Shown: positions 25,429 through 34,071, counted from the first letter of the stretch. The stretch is 64,000 bases of DNA from Bacillota bacterium (GCA_023391635.1 JAEWAQ010000022.1:1-64000); one strand, 5' to 3'. Numbers and translations are program-made. Notes: generated by a model not told the origin, from the sequence alone.

Positions 25429-25505
25429 GCAGGTTGATGTACACTATAAAAAACTAAATTTTAATTGTTGACGGTCGGTTCGAAAATGGGAAGGAGCGTT
25501 GCTTG

Positions 25506-25844
25506 ATGAATTGGAAGGAAATTACGACCATTGAGGAATGGAATGGAGTCTTGCATAAATCGTCTGAACGCGGACAAGTGCTTCTAAAGCATAGTACAAC
25601 TTGCCCGGTAAGTGCTAACGCACTGCAAGAGTACGAACAATATTTAGAAGATAAACCGAATGAGAATTTGGATTATGTTCTGATCAAAGTTATCGAATCG
25701 CGGCCTGTATCGAACAGAATTGCTGATGATTTGATGGTAAAGCATGAATCTCCACAAATCATTTATGTAAAAGACGGGGCCAAATACTGGACTGCCTCGC
25801 ACTGGTCTGTTACGAAGGCGCATATGACTGCAGTGTTGGATTAA
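25506..25844 (+). CDS. ytxJ: Monothiol bacilliredoxin YtxJ (BrxC) family
   Basis: 112 residues of the YtxJ/DUF2847 family, thioredoxin-fold proteins that remove bacillithiol from modified protein cysteines. The active-site region 'LLKHSTTCPVSANALQEY' has the single redox Cys followed by Pro-Val-Ser (TCPxS motif), and 'HESPQIIYVKDG' holds the cis-Pro loop. The ATG at 25506 is 9 bases after AAGGAG; a TTG one codon earlier is an alternative. It is followed after 28 bases by the ArsR-rhodanese gene and is divergent from the MFS gene. The pairing suggests a response to electrophile, sulfane-sulfur or metalloid stress in a bacillithiol-using cell. Confidence 0.88.
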   Translation: MNWKEITTIEEWNGVLHKSSERGQVLLKHSTTCPVSANALQEYEQYLEDKPNENLDYVLIKVIESRPVSNRIADDLMVKHESPQIIYVKDGAKYWTASHWSVTKAHMTAVLD

Positions 25845-25872
25845 ATTCATTCGGAATCGAGGGAATATCATC

Positions 25873-26547
25873 ATGACTGATAAAATACTTGACTCCGCGA
25901 ATTGCTTAAAAGAAGAGCTCTATAGACAATTATCGAGAATCGGAAAATGCCTGTCGAGCGATAAGCGTTTGGAAATTTTGACTTTATTGTCCCAAGGATC
26001 AAAAACGGTGGAAAGGCTGGCTTCCTCCTCGGGTATGAATTTTGCGAACGTATCTCGTCATCTGCAGGTTTTATTGGATGCCAAACTCGTTAAATTCACA
26101 AAGAAAGGTACCCACGTCATCTATTCATTGGCCGACCCTGCGATTGTTGATTTCCTCACCTCCTTGTGGCGAATAAGCGAAAAACAACTTCCGGATATCG
26201 CAAGGATTAAACATGATTTTATGAATGACTTGGATAATATTCGCACGCTAACGATGGATGAGGTCATGGAGAAATTAAATAACGAGTCTATACTTCTTTT
26301 GGATTTGCGTCCGAAAGAAGAGTTTCAAATCGGCCATATTGAAGGCGCTATATCCGTACCCATGGAGGATCTGGAGCATTTCATGCGCGAATTACCCCAG
26401 GATGCCGAGATTATCGCTTACTGTAGAGGCCCACTCTGCGTATACTCTGCCATCGCCGCGCAGAAATTGCAGACTGAAGGCTTCAGGGCCTATCGGATGG
26501 ATGAGGGGCTAATTGAATGGCAGGAACATTTTCATCTACAGCATTAA
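25873..26547 (+). CDS. ArsR-family repressor fused to a rhodanese domain
   Basis: 224 residues. The N-terminal winged helix (about 20-105) contains 'LSSDKRLEILTLLSQGSKTVERLASSSGMNFANVSRHLQVL', an ArsR-type HTH. The C-terminal rhodanese domain (about 130-218) has 'LLDLRPKEEFQIGHIEGAISVP' and the active-site loop 'CRGPLC', with the catalytic Cys near residue 185 and a second Cys five residues on that could form a di- or polysulfide bridge. ArsR-rhodanese fusions are thought to sense sulfane sulfur or metalloids and control adjacent transporters. It shares the plus-strand transcript with ytxJ and ends at the hairpin at 26625. Base composition is AT-richer than the flanking chromosome. Confidence 0.9.
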   Translation: MTDKILDSANCLKEELYRQLSRIGKCLSSDKRLEILTLLSQGSKTVERLASSSGMNFANVSRHLQVLLDAKLVKFTKKGTHVIYSLADPAIVDFLTSLWRISEKQLPDIARIKHDFMNDLDNIRTLTMDEVMEKLNNESILLLDLRPKEEFQIGHIEGAISVPMEDLEHFMRELPQDAEIIAYCRGPLCVYSAIAAQKLQTEGFRAYRMDEGLIEWQEHFHLQH

Positions 26548-26624
26548 GGTTCGCCCAAAAAAAGTGATGCGCAGAATATAGTCTTGGAATGCGAAAAAAA
26601 AAGTTTGTACCATAATGAAAAATT

Positions 26625-26658
26625 GCCCTTCGGACTAAATTGTCCAAAGGGCTTTTTT
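26625..26658. terminator. Bidirectional intrinsic terminator between the ArsR-rhodanese and tRNA-Leu genes
   Basis: The 28-base hairpin (GCCCTT, GGAC loop stem, GTCC, AAGGGC) is followed by six T on the plus strand and preceded by GAAAAATT, which gives AATTTTTC on the minus strand. It can therefore stop both the plus-strand ArsR-rhodanese transcript and the minus-strand tRNA transcript. Confidence 0.8.
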
Positions 26659-26666
26659 GTCGAGTT

Positions 26667-26753
26667 TGGTGCGGTCGAGAGGACTCGAACCTCCACGATA
26701 TTGCTACCACTGGAACCTGAATCCAGCGCGTCTGCCAATTCCGCCACGACCGC
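26667..26753 (-). tRNA. tRNA-Leu (anticodon CAG)
   Basis: The minus strand folds as a class II tRNA. GCGGTCG pairs with CGACCGC in the acceptor, and a D arm with GGAATTGGCAGAC is present. The anticodon stem is CTGGA/TCCAG around TTCAGGT, giving anticodon CAG. A long variable arm is present, then the T loop TTCGAGT, discriminator A and an encoded CCA end. The long variable arm plus anticodon CAG identify leucine (codon CUG). Confidence 0.96.
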
Positions 26754-26810
26754 AAATATAGTGTTGTGAAGGCGCATCGGCATCGCCGGCTTATCGCAAT
26801 CACGAGAACT

Positions 26811-26840
26811 ATCATAGCACGGCACAGAAAGCCAAGTCAA
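26811..26840 (-). promoter_or_regulatory. Sigma-A-type promoter for tRNA-Leu
   Basis: Reading the minus strand, TTGACT and TATGAT are separated by 18 bases and lie about 58 bases upstream of the tRNA 5' end. Both hexamers are close to the vegetative consensus. Confidence 0.65.
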
Positions 26841-26885
26841 CGCAAAAACCGAAAGTTCAAATTTTCAGTTATTGGGATGGTGCGC

Positions 26886-27092
26886 TTACTCCCACACTCG
26901 GGGCGCATCCGCCGGAATTATCCGATATTCGCGATCCAGCTTCACAAGCCGCTTGTTCGGCTTGCGAATCAGAACGTGGGCATCATCCCAAGCGACGACG
27001 ATGCCCACGACGTCATTCTGCTCAAGTGCATCCCGGATCACGCGCACCTTCGTTCCGTCCACGCGGTACCGGTCCAGCTGCTGCTCGTTCAT
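26886..27092 (-). CDS. Small conserved hypothetical protein
   Basis: 68 residues, basic/acidic mix and soluble: 'MNEQQLDRYRVDGTKVRVIRDALEQNDVVGIVVAWDDAHVLIRKPNKRLVKLDREYRIIPADAP'. The alternating strands look like a small SH3-like or KOW-type barrel ('VVGIVVAWDDAHVLIRKPNKRLVKLDREY'). I do not recognise a named family. It lies 62 bases downstream of another short minus-strand gene, with a hairpin repeat element between them. Confidence 0.65.
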   Translation of the reverse strand: MNEQQLDRYRVDGTKVRVIRDALEQNDVVGIVVAWDDAHVLIRKPNKRLVKLDREYRIIPADAPRVWE

Positions 27093-27113
27093 TTTGCCAA
27101 CTCTCTTCTTATA

Positions 27114-27138
27114 GGGAGTTTGCGTAGCAAACTCTCAC
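27114..27138. repeat. Copy 1 of a short hairpin repeat (GAGTTTGC stem)
   Basis: GGGAGTTTGC, GTA and GCAAACTCTCAC form a perfect 8-bp stem with a 3-base loop. The same 25-base element, with loop TTC, recurs at 39062-39086, also just after the stop codon of a minus-strand gene. This points to a small dispersed palindromic repeat rather than a gene-specific terminator. Confidence 0.7.
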
Positions 27139-27154
27139 TTCTACGAACGAACCC

Positions 27155-27481
27155 TCAGCCGACATGCTCCATGGAATCGTTCGTCTCGTACCACTCGTCC
27201 AGCACCTTGCCCGACATGACGCGGCTGCGTACGTACGCGGCTTGGCGTTCGGTGAACAAGCTGCTCCAATCGATCTCAAGATCCTCGCACAGCTTCACGA
27301 TCGTCAGCAATTCCGACCATGCGACGTAGCGTTTGTACCAAAAAAATTGCGGATGTTCGATCATGTACGGATACAGATCGTCGAACTCCGTATGTTTGCA
27401 GTCGAGCGCGCGCTCGAAATGGACTTTGGCGTCTTCCAACTTGTTCTGAAAATAATCGACGGACGGCTGTTGTTTCCCCAT
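27155..27481 (-). CDS. Conserved hypothetical protein, small soluble
   Basis: 108 residues starting 'MGKQQPSVDYFQNKLEDAKVHFERALDCKHTEFDDLYPYMIEHPQFFWYKRYVAWSELLTIVKLCEDLEIDW'. It is helical and rich in aromatic residues, with no signal peptide or membrane helix. No family name comes to mind. The ATG at 27481 is chosen over an upstream in-frame start because GGGGAGG lies about 10 bases ahead of it and the added N-terminus is not protein-like. It lies between xpt and a 68-residue gene on the same strand. Confidence 0.65.
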   Translation of the reverse strand: MGKQQPSVDYFQNKLEDAKVHFERALDCKHTEFDDLYPYMIEHPQFFWYKRYVAWSELLTIVKLCEDLEIDWSSLFTERQAAYVRSRVMSGKVLDEWYETNDSMEHVG

Positions 27482-27592
27482 TTGCTGCTCGCCTCCCCTG
27501 CAAGTTTCATCTTCATTATACGTTAATGTATGCAGCACGGAAAGGGTCGTTCTCCAGTCTCCATGAATTTCCGAACGGGAACGCGCGTCTCA

Positions 27593-28165
27593 TTAATCGC
27601 CGAAAGTGATTGTATTGTTGTCCAGCGATTTGATTTTGACAAGCGATTCCACCCGGAATCCGATTTCGCGAAGCGTTCTGCCGCCGGCTTGGAATGACTT
27701 CTCGAGGACGACTCCGATGCCGACCAGCTTGGCGCCCGATTGTTCAATGATGCGGATCAGCCCGCGCGCGGCGTCTCCGTTGGCGATAATATCGTCGATG
27801 AATAAGGCCGAATCGTCGGACCGCAGCAGATGGCGGGATACGATCAGGTCCGTCACGATGCCTTTGGTAAAGGAGGGAACGCGTTCGCAATACGCGTCCG
27901 TCTCGCCCAGCAGCGTCCGCTTGCGCCGCGCGAATACGAGCGGAACGCCAAGTTCGTAAGCCGTGGCGAATGCCACCGGTATGCCTGACGACTCGACCGT
28001 GATCACCTTCGTGATCGACTCGCCCGCGAATCGATGCGCGAACTCCCGGCCCATCTCCATCGTCAATTGCGGGTCGACGCCGTGATTGAGCAGCGAATCG
28101 ACCTTCAGCACATCGGAATTGAGGACACTGGCTTCCTCCAGAAGCCGTTTCTTCAATATGTCCAT
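27593..28165 (-). CDS. xpt: Xanthine phosphoribosyltransferase
   Basis: 190 residues, close to the 194 of Bacillus Xpt. 'MDILKKRLLEEASVLNSDVLKVDSLLNHGVDPQL' opens the protein as in the family. 'VFARRKRTLLG' precedes the flexible loop, and the PRPP-binding motif is 'ALFIDDIIANGDAARG' near residue 125. It makes XMP from xanthine and PRPP in purine salvage. The ATG at 28165 lies 10 bases after GGAAGG. In Bacillus xpt is under a guanine riboswitch; no match to that riboswitch core is visible in the 190 bases upstream, although a strong hairpin is present. Confidence 0.94.
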   Translation of the reverse strand: MDILKKRLLEEASVLNSDVLKVDSLLNHGVDPQLTMEMGREFAHRFAGESITKVITVESSGIPVAFATAYELGVPLVFARRKRTLLGETDAYCERVPSFTKGIVTDLIVSRHLLRSDDSALFIDDIIANGDAARGLIRIIEQSGAKLVGIGVVLEKSFQAGGRTLREIGFRVESLVKIKSLDNNTITFGD

Positions 28166-28193
28166 CGTTCCTGCACCTTCCGTTCTTTGATTG

Positions 28194-28224
28194 CGGCTTC
28201 GCCCATGCAAGGACGTCGAAGCCG
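28194..28224. promoter_or_regulatory. Hairpin in the xpt-ykvI divergent region
   Basis: CGGCTTCG and CGAAGCCG form a perfect 8-bp stem around a 15-base loop, 29 bases upstream of the xpt start. There is no T run, so it is not an ordinary terminator. It could be an operator or part of the xpt leader. Confidence 0.4.
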
Positions 28225-28358
28225 TATGTTCTTTGTCGATTAACGTACCATATCCAACTCTGATGCGCAACAGAAATCCGCGGTTTTTGCGGGGCATGCC
28301 CGTCCTATTCTTGTCATACCTTGTTAGGAAGACAGATCAAGTCGGGAGGAGGCCGGAC

Positions 28359-29429
28359 ATGGCCGGATGGTGGCGGAGCTTGCAGGTCGCGTTTACTTTT
28401 ATCGGAACCGTCGTCGGTGCGGGATTCGCTTCCGGCCGGGAAGTGATGCAATTTTTCACCCGCTTCGGCAGCGGAGGCGCCGTGCTGATCCTTGCCGCTA
28501 CGGCGCTGTTCATCTGGATCGGCGCGAAAATCATGCTGCTGGCCGCGCAGCTGAATGCCAAGTCCTACGAGGACTTGAACAAGCATCTGTTCGGCGAGAA
28601 ACTCGGACGCCTGTCCAGCCATCTCATGCTGTTCATTCTGCTTGCGGTGAATGCCGTCATGCTGGCCGGTGGCGGGACGATCTTCTCCGAGCATCTGGGC
28701 ATGAACTATCAGGCCGGCATGCTGCTGACGATGCTGGCCTGTTTCCTCCTGCTTCGCAAAGGGATGTCTGCGATTCTGGCCGTGAATACGCTCGTCGTGC
28801 CGATCATGATCCTGTTTACCCTCTATCTGCTCGCGGACACGTTGATGAGCCATCCCGGGGGGGAGATCGGCATCACGCAATGGCAGTTGGCGTCGCCCCT
28901 GGCAGCCGGCATGTCGCCTCTGCTCTATGCGGCCTTCAACCTGTCGCTGGCGCAGGCGGTGCTCGTTCCGCTCGGATCGTCGATCCGCGACCCGGTCATC
29001 CTGCGCCGCGGCGCCTGGCTGGGCGGCATCGGCATCGGGCTGTTGCTGCTGGCCGGACATTACACGCTCATGGCGCACATGCCGGAAGCGGCCGAATTCG
29101 ACATCCCGATGGGTGGCATCGCCCGGCAATTCAGCGCATGGATTCATGCGATCTATATCCTGCTGATTTATTCGGAAATATTCACGACGCTCGTGTCCGA
29201 TATTTTCGGATTGAACGTACAGCTGCAGGAGCGCTTGCGCTTGCGTGGCAGCGTGCTCACCGCCACGCTGCTCGCGGTGTGCTTCGTGCTCGGACAGTTC
29301 GGTTTCGGACCGCTCTTGTCCACGCTGTATCCGCTGTTCGGCATGCTGAGCCTGGGATGGCTGTTCCTGATCAGCCGGGACCGCTCGACGAAGCTTCCGC
29401 CGCCGGCCGCTGCCGAGCCCAATTTGTGA
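28359..29429 (+). CDS. ykvI: YkvI family membrane protein
   Basis: 356 residues with about ten transmembrane helices. The opening 'LQVAFTFIGTVVGAGFASGREVMQFF' is characteristic of YkvI-like proteins, which are distantly related to the GerAB/amino-acid-permease fold. The substrate is unknown. The ATG at 28359 follows GGAGG by about 7 bases; a longer in-frame start at 28191 would run through the xpt promoter region and is rejected. The last 59 bases overlap the end of the convergent yhaN gene. Confidence 0.85.
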   Translation: MAGWWRSLQVAFTFIGTVVGAGFASGREVMQFFTRFGSGGAVLILAATALFIWIGAKIMLLAAQLNAKSYEDLNKHLFGEKLGRLSSHLMLFILLAVNAVMLAGGGTIFSEHLGMNYQAGMLLTMLACFLLLRKGMSAILAVNTLVVPIMILFTLYLLADTLMSHPGGEIGITQWQLASPLAAGMSPLLYAAFNLSLAQAVLVPLGSSIRDPVILRRGAWLGGIGIGLLLLAGHYTLMAHMPEAAEFDIPMGGIARQFSAWIHAIYILLIYSEIFTTLVSDIFGLNVQLQERLRLRGSVLTATLLAVCFVLGQFGFGPLLSTLYPLFGMLSLGWLFLISRDRSTKLPPPAAAEPNL

Positions 29430-32400
29430 AACCGACATCGGGATACGCCCGCCGCACGGCTTCCGCGACGTGCCCATGGCACGTGAACAGGATGATTTGA
29501 CGGGATTGCGCGATTTCTCCCAATACGGAGACCGTCTGCCGCAGACGCCGTTCGTCGAAGTGCACGAACAAGTCGTCGAGCAGGAGCGGCAAGTTCGCCT
29601 CTCGCGAAACGGCGTCAACCAACGCGAATCGCATGGACAAGTACAGCTGCTCCTTCGTCCCTCGGCTCAGGAAACTGCTGTCCGTCTGCCTTCGGTCGCT
29701 GGACTCGGCGAATACGGCGGGTCGGTCGCCCGGCACGGCGATTTTGACATAGGCGTCCTCAGTCATTCGGGCAAAATACGCGGAAGCCCGTCGCAGCACT
29801 TCCGGCTGGCGCTCTTCCTCGAATACCGCCTTGGTCATTTCGAGCAGCCGGTCGCTGACGGCCAGCAACGCATAACGTCCGGCTAACCGGTGCAGCTTGC
29901 CGTCCAAGTCGGCCACCTGCTGCGCGCGGTCTTCCGTCTCCGATTGTTTGCGCAGGCGATCAAGCTCCTGCGCAAGACGCCCGCGCTGATCGAGCAATGC
30001 CGTCCGTTCCTCATTTAGCGCTTCCCATTCGTCTTCCGCTTGACGAACCAACGCCGTCAATTCCGCCTCATCGCGGGACTCAAGCAGTCGGTACATGGCG
30101 GCGAGCGCTTCCGGCGTCTTGCCCGCTTCGAGCCGGATGTCGATCTCCCGAATCGCATGCTCGATCGCTCGCCGCCGCTCGTCGATGCGCAGCCGCGACT
30201 CGATCGCCGGCTCGTCTTGCTCGCCCGCTTCCTCGATGAACCGCCGAATCGCCACAGCAGCCTGTTCCAACGCCAGCGCCGCTTGCTGCTCCGCGCTGTC
30301 GGCATCGCCGCGCAATCGATCGAGCTGCTCCGCTTCCGCCTTGATTTTGCGCTGCTCTTCCGCTTGGCGCCGGAGCCAGGCAATCGACAATCCGGGATCG
30401 GCAGACAGCGCTTCCGGCGGCGGATAAGCGTGCAGCAATGCGCGCGCAGCCTCCGCGAAAGCCGACTGCGCCTGCTCCAACGCTTCGATGCGCGCCAGTA
30501 CCCCGGTACGCCTCCGAAGCGCTGCCTGACCTTGTTCCGCGGCATGCAGCAGGTCCGGCAAGCCGTCCGGCGACAAGGTAAGCGGGAGCTTGTACTTCCG
30601 CAGCCATTCCGTCCAATCGCCAAGGCACGTCCGAATCCGGTCGTCGATGCGCCCGATCTCAACCATCAGCGCCGCCTCTTCCCGCTCCAGCTCGGACAGT
30701 TTGCGATCGCGGTCGCGCGCGCGCAGCTGCTCCCGTTCGTTCAGCTCCAGCTGCGCGAGCCCGGCTTGCACCGCCTGGCGCAATCGAACCCGCATATCCT
30801 CGTTCAACGCCGGCAAAATCGCCTCGGATCGATTACCCGACGGCCGGCGAGACGGCCGGCGGTTCGCGTCCGGGCGCCCCAGCAAGGCATGCGCCCATTC
30901 GCCAGGCTGTTCCAACAGCCGATGCAGCAGCGTTTCCGCGCGCGCACGGCTGGCTCGGACTTCGGCGAGCGCATCATCTGAAGGAACGTTCCCCGCATGC
31001 GAGCTGCCGCTGCTTGCCCGCCTTGCTGTCAGCCATGCGCCCGTACCGGCTGCGAAAGCGAATATGAGGCCGACAACCGCCTCCAATGTCCTGTCGATGC
31101 GGTAAAACCAAGCCGCGCCGAATAAGGCGCCGATCGCCGCTATGCCGAGCCATCCCGTTGCCGCCGACAATCGGATTCGGCCCTTTAAGCCGCCAGCCTC
31201 TCTCGGCCCGTACCGCCATTCGGCCTGCAGCCGCTCCAATCGTCGCAACTCGTCCTCCAGCCCGTTCCATACGGCGAGCAACTCTGCGCGCGTCGCCGGC
31301 CGCATCGGTCCGAACGCATCCGCTTCATGGCGAACGGCCGAGCGGGAGTCCGCAGAATCGGCAGCGACATCGTCCGGCATTGCGCGTTCCGCCCCGCCAG
31401 CCGCCGCTTCGCGATCGCCGAGCAGCGCTTCCCGCTGGCGCCGGATTCGCCCGGCATCCGCCTCCAGCCGCTCCCGCGTCTTGGAAGCATCCGACCATAT
31501 CGCTTGCAGACGCCTGAGCGGTTCCCGCTCGGACAGCACCGCGGCGAATGCTTGCAGGTCGGATAAGCTCCAATCGGCGGAAAGATGCGACATGAGGTCA
31601 TCCAACGTTTCCTCTAAATGATGACGCTCCGCCGCTGCCGATTCCTTCTCCTCGGTGCCGGCAGCCACCCTTTCCCGCATCGCTTCCAGCTTGTCCAGCT
31701 CGGGCAAGCGGGCAAGCAGTGACTCGTCCCAGCAAAGCGCCGCCCTCGCCCGCGCGATCTCGCGTACGCGCTTCTGCACCTCTTGCAGGCGGTTGTCGGC
31801 TGCATCGCGGCGCATCCGCAAGCCCGGCCATTCGGCAGCGACGGTCTCGGACAACGTCGGCGCTGCAGGAAGAGGCAACTGCTCCTGCCAAGCGTGCAGC
31901 TCGCCGATCAGCGCCTGCCGCTTCAGCCACCATTCCCGCAAGTCAAGCGTACCGCGCAAGAAAGCGGCACGGGCGGCGAGCGGCGGCGATTGCCGCTCCA
32001 GCGCTTCCAATCGCCGCTGTGCCTCATTCCACTCTTCCGTCGCTTGCACATATTGATCGACAATGCTGCGGCTTTGCCGAATGGCGGTCTCCAGTTCCTT
32101 CCGCTCGGCAAGCAGCCGATTCATCTCCTGCGTCGATCCTTTCGGACGGTAGAGCTTGTCCATCTCCGCATTCAGCCGGCGCCTGGCTTCGGCCAGGGAA
32201 GCGCCCCCCGCAAGGCCCGCATGATACAAATAATTGCCGACCTCTTCCCCTTGGAGAGCCAGCAGTTCGTGCAGATCGTCCAGCGTAACCGCGAACAGCT
32301 GGCGGAACAATCGCTCGGAGACGCCGCCAAGCACCCGTCTTTCCCATTCGGCTTGCGAAGGGCGCCATTCGTTACCGTCTTCGCCCGTCTCGCGTGCGAT

Positions 32401-32703
32401 CAATCCGCCGCCGGGGCTTCTGCGTCCGCTGCCGTCCGAAGCGTAACGCTCCAGCATCAGCTCCCGGTCATCGGAAGTCAGGATCGCCATCCGTCCGCCA
32501 TGCCGGCCGCCGCCGACCGGTTCGCCTCGCTCAACCGGCTCTTTACGCGACGGAATGCCGTACAGCATGCTTCGGATGAAGCGCAGCAGCGTGCTCTTGC
32601 CCGCTTCATTCGGTCCATACACAACCGAGAGCGGCGTCCGGAACGAGACATGAACATCGTGAAGCGCCCCATATCCATCGACATGCAGGTCCCGAATGAA
32701 CAT
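29371..32703 (-). CDS. yhaN: YhaN-type SMC-like ATPase (nuclease complex subunit)
   Basis: 1110 residues. 'LRFI'-type Walker A region: 'VVYGPNEAGKSTLLRFI' at about residue 30. Long coiled-coil arms rich in Glu, Ala and Arg span about 170-950, interrupted near 560-600 by two hydrophobic segments ('GWLGIAAIGALFGAAWF', 'AVVGLIFAFAAGTGAWL'). The C-terminal ATPase half has 'FLSRGTKEQLYLSMRFALVD' (signature) and 'LPLLLDDLFVHFD' (Walker B). Bacillus YhaN is a large membrane-linked SbcC/Rad50-like ATPase paired with the nuclease YhaO, which follows this pattern here. The ATG at 32703 has GGGGGTG upstream. The 3' end overlaps the convergent ykvI gene by 59 bases. Confidence 0.88.
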   Translation of the reverse strand: MFIRDLHVDGYGALHDVHVSFRTPLSVVYGPNEAGKSTLLRFIRSMLYGIPSRKEPVERGEPVGGGRHGGRMAILTSDDRELMLERYASDGSGRRSPGGGLIARETGEDGNEWRPSQAEWERRVLGGVSERLFRQLFAVTLDDLHELLALQGEEVGNYLYHAGLAGGASLAEARRRLNAEMDKLYRPKGSTQEMNRLLAERKELETAIRQSRSIVDQYVQATEEWNEAQRRLEALERQSPPLAARAAFLRGTLDLREWWLKRQALIGELHAWQEQLPLPAAPTLSETVAAEWPGLRMRRDAADNRLQEVQKRVREIARARAALCWDESLLARLPELDKLEAMRERVAAGTEEKESAAAERHHLEETLDDLMSHLSADWSLSDLQAFAAVLSEREPLRRLQAIWSDASKTRERLEADAGRIRRQREALLGDREAAAGGAERAMPDDVAADSADSRSAVRHEADAFGPMRPATRAELLAVWNGLEDELRRLERLQAEWRYGPREAGGLKGRIRLSAATGWLGIAAIGALFGAAWFYRIDRTLEAVVGLIFAFAAGTGAWLTARRASSGSSHAGNVPSDDALAEVRASRARAETLLHRLLEQPGEWAHALLGRPDANRRPSRRPSGNRSEAILPALNEDMRVRLRQAVQAGLAQLELNEREQLRARDRDRKLSELEREEAALMVEIGRIDDRIRTCLGDWTEWLRKYKLPLTLSPDGLPDLLHAAEQGQAALRRRTGVLARIEALEQAQSAFAEAARALLHAYPPPEALSADPGLSIAWLRRQAEEQRKIKAEAEQLDRLRGDADSAEQQAALALEQAAVAIRRFIEEAGEQDEPAIESRLRIDERRRAIEHAIREIDIRLEAGKTPEALAAMYRLLESRDEAELTALVRQAEDEWEALNEERTALLDQRGRLAQELDRLRKQSETEDRAQQVADLDGKLHRLAGRYALLAVSDRLLEMTKAVFEEERQPEVLRRASAYFARMTEDAYVKIAVPGDRPAVFAESSDRRQTDSSFLSRGTKEQLYLSMRFALVDAVSREANLPLLLDDLFVHFDERRLRQTVSVLGEIAQSRQIILFTCHGHVAEAVRRAYPDVGFTNWARQRPAAEASSSGPG

Positions 32704-32738
32704 ACGCCCACCCCCAAACTGAATGTATTCGCGCGGTC

Positions 32739-34034
32739 TCAATTCGCGCTTCCGTCTTGTCCTTCCCGCAGCAGCGATATCGCCAATTCCAGCGCTTGGG
32801 CGGTCAATTCCGCCCGTTCGTCGTCTCCGAGCGCCGACAGCCACTCCCGCAGCTTAGGTTGTCTGCGGAACGGTTCCAGCGCATCGCTTATCAACTCGCT
32901 GCCGGCTTGCAGGTCGGCAGCGCCGAGACCGATCCGGACCAACTCTCCGACAAAGCCTTCTTCCCCGGCCAGCGGCGTCCCATCGGTCTCAGCCGCCGCC
33001 GCGCTCATTACGATCGATTCCGGCCATACCCAATCATCGGACAACTCCGGAGCGCCGAGCCAATCCCGCAGCTCTTCCAGCCATTCGTCGGCCAGAGACT
33101 CCCGCAGCAAGGAATCGTATAGTTCGCCCTTGCCTTCCAGTCGAAGGCGAAGCACGACCGGCCGACCGCCGGCCTCGCCGCGCGCCGCTTCCGCGGCAGC
33201 CAGCAGCCGCTCCTTCAACTGCTGCTCCCGCACCGCTCCCGCGATCGATACGGCTGCCTCGCGCCACAGCACGTCCGCCGTATCGCGGAACTTCATCGTC
33301 ACCTCGCCCGACGCCGATACGCTGACCAAATAAGCCCCCTTCGGCCCGGTCTCGCGTATGCTCCGTCCTTGGATATTGCCCGGATAGACGACGTGCGGAT
33401 ACGTATGCAGCGTACGCCTGTCATGCACATGTCCCAACGCCCAATAATCGAACCCGGCCGCCGTCAGCTCGGACAGGCGGCACGGAGCGTAGTTGTCATG
33501 GCCCGGGGCGCCATCCACGTTGGCGTGCAGCAGCGCCAGATGGAACGGCGCGCCTTCCCGCTTCGCGAAGCCCAACGCCAAATTGTCCATCACGGCGGAT
33601 GCGCCGTAAGAGATGCCGTACACATGCGCCGCGAGCGTGCCGTCTCGCCGCCTCGCTTCCGCGCATTCCACCGCATCGGTGCCGAACACCTGAACGCCAG
33701 ACGGCCAATCCAGCCGTGCCTGGCGACCGCTCGCCGGATCATGGTTGCCGTGCACTGCGAACACGCCGATTCCTTCACGCTCCGTCAGCTCCGTCAGCAA
33801 TCGCTGAAGCCGGAGCTGGGCTCTGAGCGAGCGGTCCGCCGTATCGTATAAATCGCCGGCCAACACGATGAAGTCGGCGCCTTCGCTTACCGCCATGTCC
33901 GCCACTCGGCGCAGCGACGCGAAAGTCGATTCCCGCAATCGTTCCCGCACCGCCTGCGGCGCCTTGGACAATCCTTTGAACGGGCTGTCCAGATGCAAGT
34001 CGGCGGCGTGAACGAAAGTGAACGGTACTCCCAT
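32739..34034 (-). CDS. yhaO: YhaO-type DNA repair exonuclease (metallophosphoesterase)
   Basis: 431 residues with an Mre11/SbcD-like calcineurin phosphoesterase domain. The five metal motifs are visible in order: 'FVHAADLHLD', 'FIVLAGDLYD', 'FAVHGNHD', 'LALLHANVDG' and 'WALGHVHDR'. The C-terminal third is the capping domain. It forms the nuclease half of the YhaN/YhaO pair, with yhaN 35 bases downstream on the same strand. ATG at 34034. Confidence 0.92.
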   Translation of the reverse strand: MGVPFTFVHAADLHLDSPFKGLSKAPQAVRERLRESTFASLRRVADMAVSEGADFIVLAGDLYDTADRSLRAQLRLQRLLTELTEREGIGVFAVHGNHDPASGRQARLDWPSGVQVFGTDAVECAEARRRDGTLAAHVYGISYGASAVMDNLALGFAKREGAPFHLALLHANVDGAPGHDNYAPCRLSELTAAGFDYWALGHVHDRRTLHTYPHVVYPGNIQGRSIRETGPKGAYLVSVSASGEVTMKFRDTADVLWREAAVSIAGAVREQQLKERLLAAAEAARGEAGGRPVVLRLRLEGKGELYDSLLRESLADEWLEELRDWLGAPELSDDWVWPESIVMSAAAAETDGTPLAGEEGFVGELVRIGLGAADLQAGSELISDALEPFRRQPKLREWLSALGDDERAELTAQALELAISLLREGQDGSAN

Positions 34035-34071
34035 TAGCCTCCAGCCTTTCGCTTATTGCTCTATTACCGCC

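Noticed and set aside
28166..28358. Purine riboswitch upstream of xpt
   Set aside because: I looked for the conserved core segments in the minus-strand leader and saw none, only a simple hairpin.
28314..29618. 434-codon minus-strand open frame opposite ykvI
   Set aside because: Antisense shadow of a membrane protein gene; the translation is Arg/Gln/His-rich without any domain.
31783..33333. 516-codon plus-strand open frame opposite yhaN and yhaO
   Set aside because: It spans two minus-strand genes and their gap, and the translation is low-complexity Ser/Arg/Pro-rich.
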